Assembly: GCA_040752815.1 (NCBI GenBank)
Contig: JBFMGC010000001.1
Span: 122,230-186,229, forward strand
Origin: Candidatus Zixiibacteriota bacterium
GTDB lineage: Bacteria; Zixibacteria; MSB-5A5; GN15; FEB-12
Reading direction: 5' to 3'
DNA: 64,000 nucleotides
Shown here: positions 36,799 through 46,225 of the stretch, in pieces
Numbering within the stretch: position 1 is the first letter of the stretch
Layout: the number at the start of each line of letters is the position of its first letter
Program-made: the position numbers and the translations under genes
Notes under the pieces: generated by a model
What the model was told of the DNA's origin: nothing
What the model saw: the letters and a program-made list of their open reading frames with translations, nothing else
Database searches by the model: none

Positions 36799-38711
36799 CG
36801 TTGCCCTCCTTCATGAACCGATTCTACTGGACAACCCGGGGCTGACTCATGAGCCAGCCGGTTGTGGAAACCATCGTATAGCCAGTCCAGTACTATACTA
36901 ACCAGTTGTTGAGCAGCAGTTATAGTAATCGATAACGGTGTAAACATGGAATGAACGGTCCGAGAGTAATCTCGTTCAAGTCGATGCATGACTGGTTTGT
37001 TTGCGTAGGGCGCCCGCACTGAATCAACGCCGTACAGTGACCTGTAGAGGTACATCACTTCGGCCTCGGGCACAGGCTCAGCACACCCTACTTGAGGCAA
37101 CGCGCCTATTGTGTCAATAAAGGGATAGTAGGGGTATACGGGAGGATCAATGCTGCCCGACCACCTATACCGGCTGCGCAACAAAGAAGTATCGACAGAT
37201 AGCTCGGGCCACAACTGGTCGTTCTGTGAAACGGCACCGACGAAGTCTTCCCGTCTGGGCAAACCATATCCGTTGCCGTCGTCGGTCCTGAATATTCCAT
37301 ATCCCCATCCGGGGAACTCCGTCGAAACAACTCCGAAGAAGAACCCATAAGCCCCGGACGGTTCAACAGACCAGGCGGGATAGTCCTCAACGCGGAAGTA
37401 ACCCACCGGCACCCTAGCACACACCCAAGCGTTGACTCCCAAATCGATGGCGGGCCAAATCGCTTCCTGAAGCATGCCCCCATTGTATAAGCCAGCCGAA
37501 CCAGCTGCGTCTTGAGTCAATATGAGTACTTTGTGACGCAGCGCCTGCTCCAGCAAGCGTATACGATCAGCATCGGGCGCGGGCATATAGTCTCTGGCTG
37601 TGTCGAAGACTATTCCGGAACCTTGTCCCCGCGAGCTTATCCACGTATCCAGGGCATCATTCCAAAACGACTTCGTCGAGTCTCGATATGCGGATAGCGA
37701 GTAGCCGGCCTGCCAGAAACTCATAACCAGTACATCCCGCTCGAACTTCGGATCGATGACATGAAAACTCCTCCAATCGGGAGTTGGATCGACAGATACT
37801 GTGTCCAACGATTCTCGTGATCGCACCCAGAAGATGAACTGCATGTTGGATGTTGTATCAGCCGGGAAGTCGGCAAAGACGTCATAGATGCTGTCCCTTT
37901 CCCTGGAGGTCCACAGTTCGCTTTGGTCTGACGATCTAGCGGCGAGCGTATTGAGTTGTAGGTTATCGCTGAAACCCGGGTTGTCGACGTCGATAATCCA
38001 TTTAACTTCGCCGTACTTGTTGTACGCCGCCATTGTATCCAGATTGATCGAATAACAATTGATCAGGCGCACACCGCCGGTCCATGATGTGTCACATACG
38101 CTGTCGCCCGTTCGCAGGAGGCTGCCGTCATCCCTCCTCAAGACCGGCACGATATATGTGTCGGCTATCTGGCTGAAAAGGACGCTATCGTACGGGCCAT
38201 ACAAACGCCACTCAAACTCGAACGGGGGCGGGTCCGTCGGAAAGTCGATACGATCCGCACCCTGCCAACGCATTCTCACACCCGTTATCGGACTTAGTAG
38301 TGCCACACTGTTAATGAATGGCAGCCCATCTATGAAGCCAACTATACGAGTGGTCGGCGGATGGTTAGGTGGTTTCGGACAAAGTGGAAGTTCGGGGAGG
38401 GTGATGAACAAATGTTCAATTAGGAGCGTCACATCTGCGATGTCTATTGATCCCAGAGAGTCACCGTCGACATTGGCTTCATCCTTGTTTGGCAGCCTAA
38501 TTCCCGTGATGAACAGGTGATCGATTAAATACGTGGCGTCGGCAATCGAGACCTCATCGCGATAGTCACAATTGACATTTCCAACTTTACCAATGCAGGG
38601 GCAATCATCAGGAAACATCGCTGCCTCCAAGCCACCAGCGAGCAGTATGGTTAATCCCCCAACTAAGAGGGCGCATACTACCGTCCCACCGCCTAACCGT
38701 AACCCGTTCAT
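36795..38711 (-). CDS. secreted protein with N-terminal dockerin-like modules
   Basis: A 638-residue protein. ATG 38711 follows AAGGAG with six-base spacing; signal sequence VVCALLVGGLTILLAGGLEA. Two dockerin-like modules come first (VSIADATYLIDHLFITG, IDIADVTLLIEHLFITL), the reverse of the usual C-terminal position in this window. The remaining ~520 residues (DSVLFSQIADTYIVPV, DVLVMSFWQAGYSLSAYRD, ALRHKVLILTQDAAGSAGLY) have no family I recognise. The D-x-L-V/x-SF and later VLILTQD strands could be a Rossmann-like or peptidase-like core. Co-translated with the downstream gene. Confidence 0.7.
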   Translation of the reverse strand: MNGLRLGGGTVVCALLVGGLTILLAGGLEAAMFPDDCPCIGKVGNVNCDYRDEVSIADATYLIDHLFITGIRLPNKDEANVDGDSLGSIDIADVTLLIEHLFITLPELPLCPKPPNHPPTTRIVGFIDGLPFINSVALLSPITGVRMRWQGADRIDFPTDPPPFEFEWRLYGPYDSVLFSQIADTYIVPVLRRDDGSLLRTGDSVCDTSWTGGVRLINCYSINLDTMAAYNKYGEVKWIIDVDNPGFSDNLQLNTLAARSSDQSELWTSRERDSIYDVFADFPADTTSNMQFIFWVRSRESLDTVSVDPTPDWRSFHVIDPKFERDVLVMSFWQAGYSLSAYRDSTKSFWNDALDTWISSRGQGSGIVFDTARDYMPAPDADRIRLLEQALRHKVLILTQDAAGSAGLYNGGMLQEAIWPAIDLGVNAWVCARVPVGYFRVEDYPAWSVEPSGAYGFFFGVVSTEFPGWGYGIFRTDDGNGYGLPRREDFVGAVSQNDQLWPELSVDTSLLRSRYRWSGSIDPPVYPYYPFIDTIGALPQVGCAEPVPEAEVMYLYRSLYGVDSVRAPYANKPVMHRLERDYSRTVHSMFTPLSITITAAQQLVSIVLDWLYDGFHNRLAHESAPGCPVESVHEGGQR

Positions 38712-39134
38712 GACCAACTCCTTGCGGTCTGGTCGGGGCGCGCTCACGATATGCCCGCGCCTCGATTGATATGTTTACTGACTAGATGCGGCGGTCATAC
38801 CGTTTCAATCTGACCCGGCAATTGAGATGGCTGGTTGGAGATGCTTGGTGCCGAGGACAGTTGCTAGGCCACGCGGACGAGTTCGGCGACATTACACCGC
38901 CGCATTGATGTCTCCTGTCTCTTAGAAAGCGACTCACCAACAAGTGTACCAAATCTGGAGCAATTGGGCAAGGTTTTTCTCGCTTCTCGCTTGGCTGCTG
39001 CCTCTGGTTTGCGCCTTTAAGCCTTTGGTCTTCCGGTGGCTCAGTTAGAGACCCGGCGGGGCGAACAGAAAGATCCCGCCGGGCCACAATAGACTGGGTG
39101 ATATCACCCGGTCCTCATCCCCCCGTGTCCCAGC
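38712..39134. other. intergenic region
   Basis: About 420 bases between two minus-strand genes. It holds the terminator hairpin of the upstream propeller gene (39052-39083) and presumably the promoter of the following gene. No coding signal is convincing. Confidence 0.5.
39052..39083 (-). terminator. hairpin downstream of the YVTN-like gene
   Basis: A perfect nine-base stem CCCGGCGGG/CCCGCCGGG with a 14-base loop lies 52 bases beyond the stop of the 39135-41834 gene. There is no long U run, so termination may depend on other factors. Confidence 0.5.
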
Positions 39135-41834
39135 CTATTTCAGCAACAGCATCTTCTTCGACAGAACCTGCTTACCGGCGGTCAGTCGGTAGAAATAAAC
39201 CCCGCTCGACTGATCCGACCCATCCCAGGTCACCCGATGCGCCCCGGCCTCGACACGCCCGTCGACCAGCGTAGCGACCTTCTGGCCAAGGACGTTGAAT
39301 ACTTCGAGCGTGACATCGTCCGCGGTCGGCAGCGCAAAGCCTATCTCCGTCACCGGGTTAAACGGGTTGGGGTAGTTTTGGTCCAGGGCGAAGGTAGCGG
39401 GGTTAAGCGCTGAGCTTTCTCCCTTGTAATATATGGCGGGCGTGACGAGCGGAATGACGCCCGCAGGAACCGGCTTGGACTGGTGCATCAAACTGAGAAC
39501 CGAGTACGCTTGGTAGCACTTGTTTGAGAGACCGCTTTCAATCAGATCGGAACAGTAAGTGATTGCCTGACTGGCGGTCGCGCCATCTCTGCTGACTGCG
39601 ATGCCTTGCGGCATACGGCCAGACGCTACATTTAGCAAGACTGCCAGCAAGGCACGTCTTGCCTTCGCTTGATACGATTCGTTGTACCAACCGAAGTAGA
39701 CGTTGTACATGTCATCCGCCGTGAGAGCGCGAGCGACGGCCTCGTCGGCACATGTGACATTGGGCATTCGAATAGCGAATTCGTCGCTTCTGCGGTTGAA
39801 GTGTTGAAAGATGATCCGCCCGTAATTGTCGACCGCGCTGCGGGTGATCTCCGACCACGCACCATTATGGATATAGGCCAATTGGAGTTTCCACCACCAG
39901 ATGTTCATGACTTTGCCGACTACTTGGAGAGGCGACAACGTGAAATTCACTTCCCCCGCAGAGCAGTCGACAATTAGATTCTTGGTCTCACTATCGGGTT
40001 GATACCCAAGAGGGGTTGCAATCGCGACTGTATACGGTCCGTTCGGTAACCCTTCGGATTGGTAATGTCCCGTTGCGTCAGTTACTGCAGTACTGACGAG
40101 ACTGCCCTCAGCGTCGATGAGATTCACCGCAACGCCCATGACTCCGCCGTGCGGACCACTTACTGTGCCGGCGATATATTGTTCAGTTTCCAGGACGGTA
40201 ATGGCTCCTGTACCCGTCGAAGGACCAAGTCCGCTGTGGCTGACATAGGCGAGTCTGCCGTCTTGTGAGAACTCTATGTCGTAAGGCCGTTCATGAATAC
40301 CACTGATGGTCTCTACCACCGAGTGACTCGCGATGTCAACAACGTATATGGCGGCCTCCCAAGTGTCGGCTGCGTACAGATATCGCCCACTCGGCATTGC
40401 CGCTATCGTTGCCGGCGAGCCGGGTAGGGGAATTGCTTCGACGGAAGTAAGGCTGGCGCGGTCGAGCACAACGATTTGATTGTTCAAATAGTCGCTGACA
40501 AAGACCTCCGCCTCATTTGCATACACCCCCATTCCGCCCGAACTCTCCCACGGATAGGTTCTGGACACGATAGGAACCGACCTAAGCAGGGAATAAGGCG
40601 GGGTGAGAGATACTTCGTACAGTCTTTCCAACCCCGGCGCACCGATGTTACCAGTGATGTAAGCTCTTGTTCCGTCCGGCGTTACACCGATCTTGTCCTC
40701 GGCCGGATCTGCGTTAAGTACGATCTGACCCAGAACCGAAAACGACGCCACATCCACAATCGTGACGCCATTCCTCCACTTGGCGACCAGCTTCGATCCA
40801 TCGGGCACCATCTCAAGGTCGTTGCACAAAGACCCCACGTTTATGGTTTGCGTAGACCTGTCGGCCACATTCAGCCTGCTTATGCTCCCAGAATAGTAGT
40901 TGCTGGTGAAGCAGTAACGGCCGTCGGGCGACCAGGCAACATCGCTATGGCAGTCGCCGAGCGCATAGATACCTTCAAGTGCGAGCGTCGGTGTCGAGTA
41001 CTCCTCGATTCGAGCTCCGGGCCAGGCGCCGCAAAGCCAGTATGCCAGGCCCATTTTGTCACCGGTCTCGTTAAGACCGATCCCTTTTATGTTATCAAGT
41101 CCGTCAAGTACCATTTGGACATGAGACGGATAACCGGGACACTCGGCCTGCTCAATCGCAAAAACGATGTTGTCAAAGCGCCCGGTAGTATGAGCGCCGG
41201 GAACCTGGAACCCACCGTTAGGCCGATAACAGGAACTCCGCAAGTAATCCATGTCGCTCGGCAGGTTGTCAACGTTTTCAAGGCGCAGTGCGATTACCGG
41301 AAGCATGGTTGCCCGCTCGGAAACGGTGGCATCTAACGTGTGGGCGTCAGCATCGTATAGGATTACGATGTGGTACCAGGTATTCAGCGCCCATTGCACA
41401 TCGAACCTCTCACTACAATCGGAACCCGTACTTGTGGCCCAACACACCGAGGTAATGTGCCCCTGGTCTCCTGAGTTAAAGGAAAAATATACGAACCCCG
41501 GCAGGTCGATGTCCATCTGCCTGGCGATAACGAACTCGAGGGCGGACGCGTAGTCGGAGGACTCTACCTTCATGTCCCATTCATACCTGAACGAACCGCC
41601 ATCATAGTCTATTGGGCAGTTCGCGTAGAATCCTCCGAAAGGGACATTCTCCTGATTGGCAAAGTAGGTGCCACTCGCCGCTTCCCAATAGTAATGAGCC
41701 TCGCTACTGGTTGTCCAACCAGAACTAGCGGAGAAATCCTCCCGGTAGATAACCTGCCAGGTTTGTCCGACGAGATCGGAGCTCACGAACAGAGCTGCCA
41801 ACATAATCATGCAGAACAATCGAAACACCTTCAT
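39135..41834 (-). CDS. secreted beta-propeller protein with type IX-like sorting domain
   Basis: An 899-residue exported protein; ATG follows AGGAGGAAGG and the signal is [19 protein letters not shown]. Residues ~25-220 resemble a laminin-G/jelly-roll domain ([20 protein letters not shown]). A YVTN-type surface propeller follows ([54 protein letters not shown]). Next is one carboxypeptidase-regulatory-like domain ([20 protein letters not shown]), a helical domain, and the terminal [17 protein letters not shown]...VLGQKVATL...SSGVYFYRL...KKMLLLK sorting domain. A cell-surface or released adhesin-like role is likely. Confidence 0.8.
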   Translation of the reverse strand: MKVFRLFCMIMLAALFVSSDLVGQTWQVIYREDFSASSGWTTSSEAHYYWEAASGTYFANQENVPFGGFYANCPIDYDGGSFRYEWDMKVESSDYASALEFVIARQMDIDLPGFVYFSFNSGDQGHITSVCWATSTGSDCSERFDVQWALNTWYHIVILYDADAHTLDATVSERATMLPVIALRLENVDNLPSDMDYLRSSCYRPNGGFQVPGAHTTGRFDNIVFAIEQAECPGYPSHVQMVLDGLDNIKGIGLNETGDKMGLAYWLCGAWPGARIEEYSTPTLALEGIYALGDCHSDVAWSPDGRYCFTSNYYSGSISRLNVADRSTQTINVGSLCNDLEMVPDGSKLVAKWRNGVTIVDVASFSVLGQIVLNADPAEDKIGVTPDGTRAYITGNIGAPGLERLYEVSLTPPYSLLRSVPIVSRTYPWESSGGMGVYANEAEVFVSDYLNNQIVVLDRASLTSVEAIPLPGSPATIAAMPSGRYLYAADTWEAAIYVVDIASHSVVETISGIHERPYDIEFSQDGRLAYVSHSGLGPSTGTGAITVLETEQYIAGTVSGPHGGVMGVAVNLIDAEGSLVSTAVTDATGHYQSEGLPNGPYTVAIATPLGYQPDSETKNLIVDCSAGEVNFTLSPLQVVGKVMNIWWWKLQLAYIHNGAWSEITRSAVDNYGRIIFQHFNRRSDEFAIRMPNVTCADEAVARALTADDMYNVYFGWYNESYQAKARRALLAVLLNVASGRMPQGIAVSRDGATASQAITYCSDLIESGLSNKCYQAYSVLSLMHQSKPVPAGVIPLVTPAIYYKGESSALNPATFALDQNYPNPFNPVTEIGFALPTADDVTLEVFNVLGQKVATLVDGRVEAGAHRVTWDGSDQSSGVYFYRLTAGKQVLSKKMLLLK

Positions 41835-42048
41835 ACTACCTTCCTCCTGTTATCATGTTTTCGCGCATGTGCGGTCGCGAAGTCCGGCTAAGGCGCGCAG
41901 TCTGTCTGCGGCAGAGAATCCATCACCCGCCCGCCGGGCCTTCCGGCCGCACGATTCGTGACCTTCTATCCCCCTATAGGCGTCAGGACCGCCCGTTGCG
42001 GAAAAAAACTGACAAAAATCGAGAATTGTGTCGTTGTAATGCGGCGGC

Positions 42049-44175
42049 TCAGCGTCCATCGGCAGCCCGAAGCTCCGCCTCGGTCACCCAGCTCTCGCCG
42101 GTCCAGTGCCTAACGGAGTCTCTCAAAGCGTCCGAATAGCCGTACCAGTCTGGCGGCTCTACAGTGTTGTAGAACGCCAGATTGTCGCGACGCTGCTTGA
42201 AGACATCATCGACTGTCACTTTGATCACCCGAAAGTCGGTCGTAAGGTAGTACAGGACGGCGGCGCATACGGAATCCTGATCCTCGCTTGTCACGGCTCT
42301 GACGACACCGTCCGCCTCAAACGTCAGCGACTGCTGCGAATTGTACAAATACCCGAGTTTCCGGCAGTATTCCGAACGCGGGAAGATAACATACTTGTAC
42401 TGGTTACCGCGCAGCACGCCTGAAAGATCGATATCAGGATGATCGTAGGGGGGAGAGACCCCGATACTACCAAACGGATTCAGCGCAAAAAGACAGGCGC
42501 TATTAAGCGCATTATTAGTGCCGAGAAAAACCAGGCCCAGGCGCTTATCGTACACGCAGTACGGCTCCGACGGGCTCGCCCAGCCGGCGTTGACATACCA
42601 CCCGAGTGAATCACCCCGCGCGTTCCAGAACCGGATGTGCGCCCGCGACGGGTTCGACTGCACTACGCCGGTAGCGATGACCATCTGCGAATCAATGTCA
42701 AAGAACTCGACACCGTGGGGATTATAAGGCTGCGCAAGTGAGGTATCGCCGGGGTACTGGTTGTAGATGACACAGTTGCGACGAAAGCGCGTCTTCCCGT
42801 CATTCTCATACACGAACAAATCGGCGTCACTGGCGCAGATCGATTTCCGATCCGAGCGCAGCACAAAAGCAACCTCATTATCGCCGTCACGATCCAAATC
42901 GCCGACCTTAAACCTTGAGTCGGAAGGTACAGTGCCGCACTCGAAGGACTGCGACCACAGCAGAACAGAGTCTTTATTCCGAGCGTCGAATCCGAACGTG
43001 CTGACAACTATATGCGTGGGGTTGCAATCGCCCCAGGGCTTGACACATTCAGGCAGGAGCAGATCGGCGAGAACAGACGCGAAAATGAGTATCAGCACTC
43101 CGAGCAATGGTGCCTGCACGCGCGACGACCTGGCCGCCTGAACCGTTCGCCGGGCCAGGTATTTGCGGACCGGAAGACGTTCGGTGCATATGAGTCGCTG
43201 GTCGGCGAAAATGCCATCGATTGTCTCCGGCCCGCAGATTTCGAGCGTTCGTCCCGGACATGACTTCACCAGTTCAGCTGCGTAGGCTTTGGCCTCGACG
43301 AGATGGTCGGCGGGGACCGCGAGCCATCTGGCACGCGAGTGAAACGCCCTGAAGATTTTGAGCCTGAGGGCTTCGGAGTCGACCGACGTGAGTTTTCCGT
43401 CGGAACTAAGCGCCCCACATAAAACTGCGCCGGGCTGAACCGCTAGATCCTCCGAGAACACCACTATCCGCCCAATTGCCGCAACCGCGCCGACGGCAAA
43501 TGCCGCCCCTAGCGAATCGCCCGTCAGCCGCGCACCGGTCGAGTCAACCGCAAAATCAAAGCGGTATCGCTTCGCTAGCGAAAGACCGAAACGGCGGTGC
43601 AGGTAATCCCTGGCAGCCTTGATCGAGTCCCTGGCCTGACTCAGAAAGCGGTCGTCTGGTTCCTCGGTCGGGTTGCGGACGATTATGTCGTCAGTCGGAA
43701 TCTTGGACGAAATGACCGTGGCGGTCACCTGCATCTGCAGCAGTCTGCCTCGCGGGGGCAGGTCGAGATCTGGATAGTATTCGACAAAGAGACAGACAAC
43801 GCGGACAGCGTCTTTAGCGGCGGTGCTGGGCGGGGGCTCTGCCCGGCCATCCTGAAGTGACTGCGCCAGCTCATTCAATCGCGCCAGATCATCGGAGTGT
43901 ACGACATCGGTCGCAAGCCCATGGATCATTCTGACAAGCGCCTGGAGAGAGTCAGACTCCGCCGGCAGAAATTCATGCGGGTGGCACTTCGCGGCGGAGT
44001 CGGCCAGAGTCGGGACAAATTCCCGCAAGTACGACTCCAACTCTACTCCGGGATGAGCCGCCGCAAACTCAAAAAAACGAAGACCGCAGAGCAGGCGCAG
44101 CTCCGGAATCCGGGCCCGTATCAGGCTCCGTCTCAATCGCGACGCTTCGCGTTCTATGTCAACAATGCCGGCCAA
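42049..44175 (-). CDS. membrane protein with Lon-like Ser/Lys domain and periplasmic FG-GAP-like region
   Basis: A 708-residue protein, start probably TTG 44175 eight bases after the upstream stop. Residues ~200-330 resemble the Lon (S16) protease core: TGDSLGAAFAVGAVAAI puts Ser221 at the nucleophile position, and GALSSDGKLTSVDSEALRLK, with Lys273, matches the Lon GEV...G.V.P.GGLKEK block. WLAVPADHLVEAKAYA follows as in Lon (VIIP.EN). One membrane helix lies at about 355-375. The C-terminal half carries an FG-GAP/VCBS-like DLDRDGDNEVAF motif outside the membrane. No AAA+ domain is present. Neighbours suggest a part in signalling by anti-sigma processing. Confidence 0.55.
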   Translation of the reverse strand: MAGIVDIEREASRLRRSLIRARIPELRLLCGLRFFEFAAAHPGVELESYLREFVPTLADSAAKCHPHEFLPAESDSLQALVRMIHGLATDVVHSDDLARLNELAQSLQDGRAEPPPSTAAKDAVRVVCLFVEYYPDLDLPPRGRLLQMQVTATVISSKIPTDDIIVRNPTEEPDDRFLSQARDSIKAARDYLHRRFGLSLAKRYRFDFAVDSTGARLTGDSLGAAFAVGAVAAIGRIVVFSEDLAVQPGAVLCGALSSDGKLTSVDSEALRLKIFRAFHSRARWLAVPADHLVEAKAYAAELVKSCPGRTLEICGPETIDGIFADQRLICTERLPVRKYLARRTVQAARSSRVQAPLLGVLILIFASVLADLLLPECVKPWGDCNPTHIVVSTFGFDARNKDSVLLWSQSFECGTVPSDSRFKVGDLDRDGDNEVAFVLRSDRKSICASDADLFVYENDGKTRFRRNCVIYNQYPGDTSLAQPYNPHGVEFFDIDSQMVIATGVVQSNPSRAHIRFWNARGDSLGWYVNAGWASPSEPYCVYDKRLGLVFLGTNNALNSACLFALNPFGSIGVSPPYDHPDIDLSGVLRGNQYKYVIFPRSEYCRKLGYLYNSQQSLTFEADGVVRAVTSEDQDSVCAAVLYYLTTDFRVIKVTVDDVFKQRRDNLAFYNTVEPPDWYGYSDALRDSVRHWTGESWVTEAELRAADGR

Positions 44176-44183
44176 GGTCCCAA

Positions 44184-45002
44184 TTATCGATACAGGTAGA
44201 TTTCAACTATCCCCTCGGCGCTCACTCGGTCAAATGAGACCTCCGCGGGGGTTGCGCCCGGGACACCTGATATGTGCCCTGAATCGGGCGTGCGGATGGC
44301 CACCCTCAGAGGCGCGTCCCCGCGCGTGCCGGCCAATTCCAGCAGTTGCACCGTGAGCTTCCGGTACCGGCCTTCCCCAGTGAAGGTTACTTTGATCCGG
44401 TCGCCCGATGGTGATTCCAATTCGGAGCTGCTACCCCGGTCGGCAAGTTGATCGACCCGGGACAACCGGAACGTGGCGCGCGGAAGCCTCACCTCGGCGG
44501 TCAACCGCTCGGGCTGAGGCCACTCTATCTCACCAAGGTTAATCCGACCGCTTTCGTCCGTAAGCAGTTCACGGTCACCGCCGAACGGTGTGACCAGAAC
44601 GTTTCGGCAGGTGTCCGGATCGTCCGCCTTGAGATAAAGCCAGATCTCTCTGGTGCGGGCATCCCGCACCGCGTGCAGCATCAGTCGTTGGTCGTCCGAC
44701 GTGAGCGTCACGGATGCCGACTCCCGCGGCCGGTCGTTACCTTGAGCGGCAAGAGTCGTTACCGATGTTATATCCGTTAACGTGTCCTCGCTGCGCGGGC
44801 GCAGGACGATAACACTTTCTAAACCGCCGCCCCATACGTCCTTGAGTTCCTCAAGTTCTTTCGCGGCCTGCGCCGCCTGGAAACGGCAGGCAGGGCAGCT
44901 TTCGAGATGAAGTCTCATGGGATCGGATGCCGTCCCCGTCGGCCCAAGAACAAATCTCTGCCAATCTTCCCACTCCGGGCAATTGTCAATACTATTCACC
45001 AC
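44184..45002 (-). CDS. zinc-finger anti-sigma-like protein
   Basis: A 272-residue protein starting at GTG after AAGGA. The N-terminus has HLESCPACR (about residues 31-39) after an acidic helix, the HxxxCxxC pattern of zf-HC2 anti-sigma factors. No transmembrane segment is obvious; the remaining ~190 residues are beta-rich (RLMLHAVRDARTREIWLYLK, ITVQLLE-like strands) and end in VEIYLYR. It lies between a possible regulator gene and the Lon-like membrane protein gene. I infer an anti-sigma or anti-regulator function. Confidence 0.6.
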   Translation of the reverse strand: MVNSIDNCPEWEDWQRFVLGPTGTASDPMRLHLESCPACRFQAAQAAKELEELKDVWGGGLESVIVLRPRSEDTLTDITSVTTLAAQGNDRPRESASVTLTSDDQRLMLHAVRDARTREIWLYLKADDPDTCRNVLVTPFGGDRELLTDESGRINLGEIEWPQPERLTAEVRLPRATFRLSRVDQLADRGSSSELESPSGDRIKVTFTGEGRYRKLTVQLLELAGTRGDAPLRVAIRTPDSGHISGVPGATPAEVSFDRVSAEGIVEIYLYR

Positions 45003-45077
45003 GGCATTCCTTGCGCCAATAGTTCGTCACCCCGTCTGAAGAGACTATAGTACACGGCAGGGCTGACTGCAGACTTT

Positions 45078-46082
45078 TCAGCGATCATAATTGTCCTTCA
45101 GAACCTCAGCGAATCGAATCCTGACGAATTCCGCCAGATATTCGAACCGGCTCCTGTACGATTTCCTGTATTCTACGCGGCTCAACCCTGGTAGGTAGCT
45201 GCTCAGATAGCCGAAATAACTAATCGCCGGACCGCCGTCGGCGCAGTCGATCAGAATATCCTCGAGTGCGGCTTTGAAACAGCCCAGGGCGGGTGGCATC
45301 AGCTTCCCGTCGGTCTCGTATCGCTGCAAGCGTTCCTGTAGTCCCTGTCGGGCCGCCGCCGTGGCCTTCTCGACCGCTATGTGCAGGATCTCGTTTTGCA
45401 CGCCTGAGGTCGCCTCGTGAACCGATTCCACTGCCGCGACCCGCATGGCATCGAAAAGATCCTCAATCGAAATAACCTGCGGTTGGCCGGTATCGAATTC
45501 AGCCTGCTCGAGAGCCTCCACGATCAGATCAGCGATCGACACCCCCGGTTGCAGACACGCGGCGGCCAGTTCGCAAAGCCGCTGCGAATCGAGGGACGCC
45601 AAATCTCTCGAGTCGCGCCTCCTGCCTGACAACATCACCCAACGCGGCGTCTCGGGCGGAAACAGGTGCAGATGCTCGCCGTCTCTAAGACTTCGCTGAA
45701 GCCGGTGCCAGAGCCAGCAACTGAGATGATCGACTTGTCGCCAGCGGTGGAATAGCTCCTGTTTGGCGTGCCTTACAACGACAGCCTGGAATCGCTGGAA
45801 GAGTTCGATGTCGTCTGCGTCCAACCATCGGTCGAGAGCGCTGACCAACGGAATTCCCTGACTTGTCCTGCCGAATAGCGGTCCCACGATTGACGCCGCC
45901 TCTTGCTGTGCTGATGTGTCGTTCACTCGCGCTGCGGCTTTGATCTTGCCGCTCACTTTCTGCTCGGCGACTTTCGCCGCCATCAGCACCAGCCGGTTTT
46001 CTTCGGCGCGGGTGCACGCACCATGGCAGTACCAACGCAACAGCGCCGCTACCTGGGCAACAAAATCGGCATAATCAGCCAT
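45078..46082 (-). CDS. uncharacterised protein, possible sigma-like regulator
   Basis: A 334-residue, mostly helical soluble protein. I do not recognise a family with certainty. The stretch DDIELFQRFQAVVVRHAKQE recalls sigma region 2, and the C-terminal SRVEYRKSYRSRFEYLAEFV, with its basic residues, could be a helix-turn-helix like region 4. Adjacency to a zf-HC2 protein is the usual place for a sigma factor. Other explanations, such as a structural or sensor protein, remain open. Ribosome site weak. Confidence 0.4.
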   Translation of the reverse strand: MADYADFVAQVAALLRWYCHGACTRAEENRLVLMAAKVAEQKVSGKIKAAARVNDTSAQQEAASIVGPLFGRTSQGIPLVSALDRWLDADDIELFQRFQAVVVRHAKQELFHRWRQVDHLSCWLWHRLQRSLRDGEHLHLFPPETPRWVMLSGRRRDSRDLASLDSQRLCELAAACLQPGVSIADLIVEALEQAEFDTGQPQVISIEDLFDAMRVAAVESVHEATSGVQNEILHIAVEKATAAARQGLQERLQRYETDGKLMPPALGCFKAALEDILIDCADGGPAISYFGYLSSYLPGLSRVEYRKSYRSRFEYLAEFVRIRFAEVLKDNYDR

Positions 46083-46225
46083 ACCGTTCGCAAGGTGTGT
46101 GGTCTCTTAGCTTAGACGAGTATGTTGTCGAATGTGCTTCATCAGACAGTCAAGACAAGGTGATGCCCCAAGTTGAAATGCAAGTTGCTCGTGCCGATGG
46201 CCTTCCGTGCAGCAAACAGCACTCC
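46083..46225 (-). promoter_or_regulatory. short intergenic region upstream of the regulator module
   Basis: 143 bases that should hold the promoter of the 45078-46082 gene. The minus-strand sequence near 46110-46140 (TTCGACAACATACTCGTCTAAGC) could be a non-housekeeping promoter, but the match to any consensus is weak. Confidence 0.25.
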
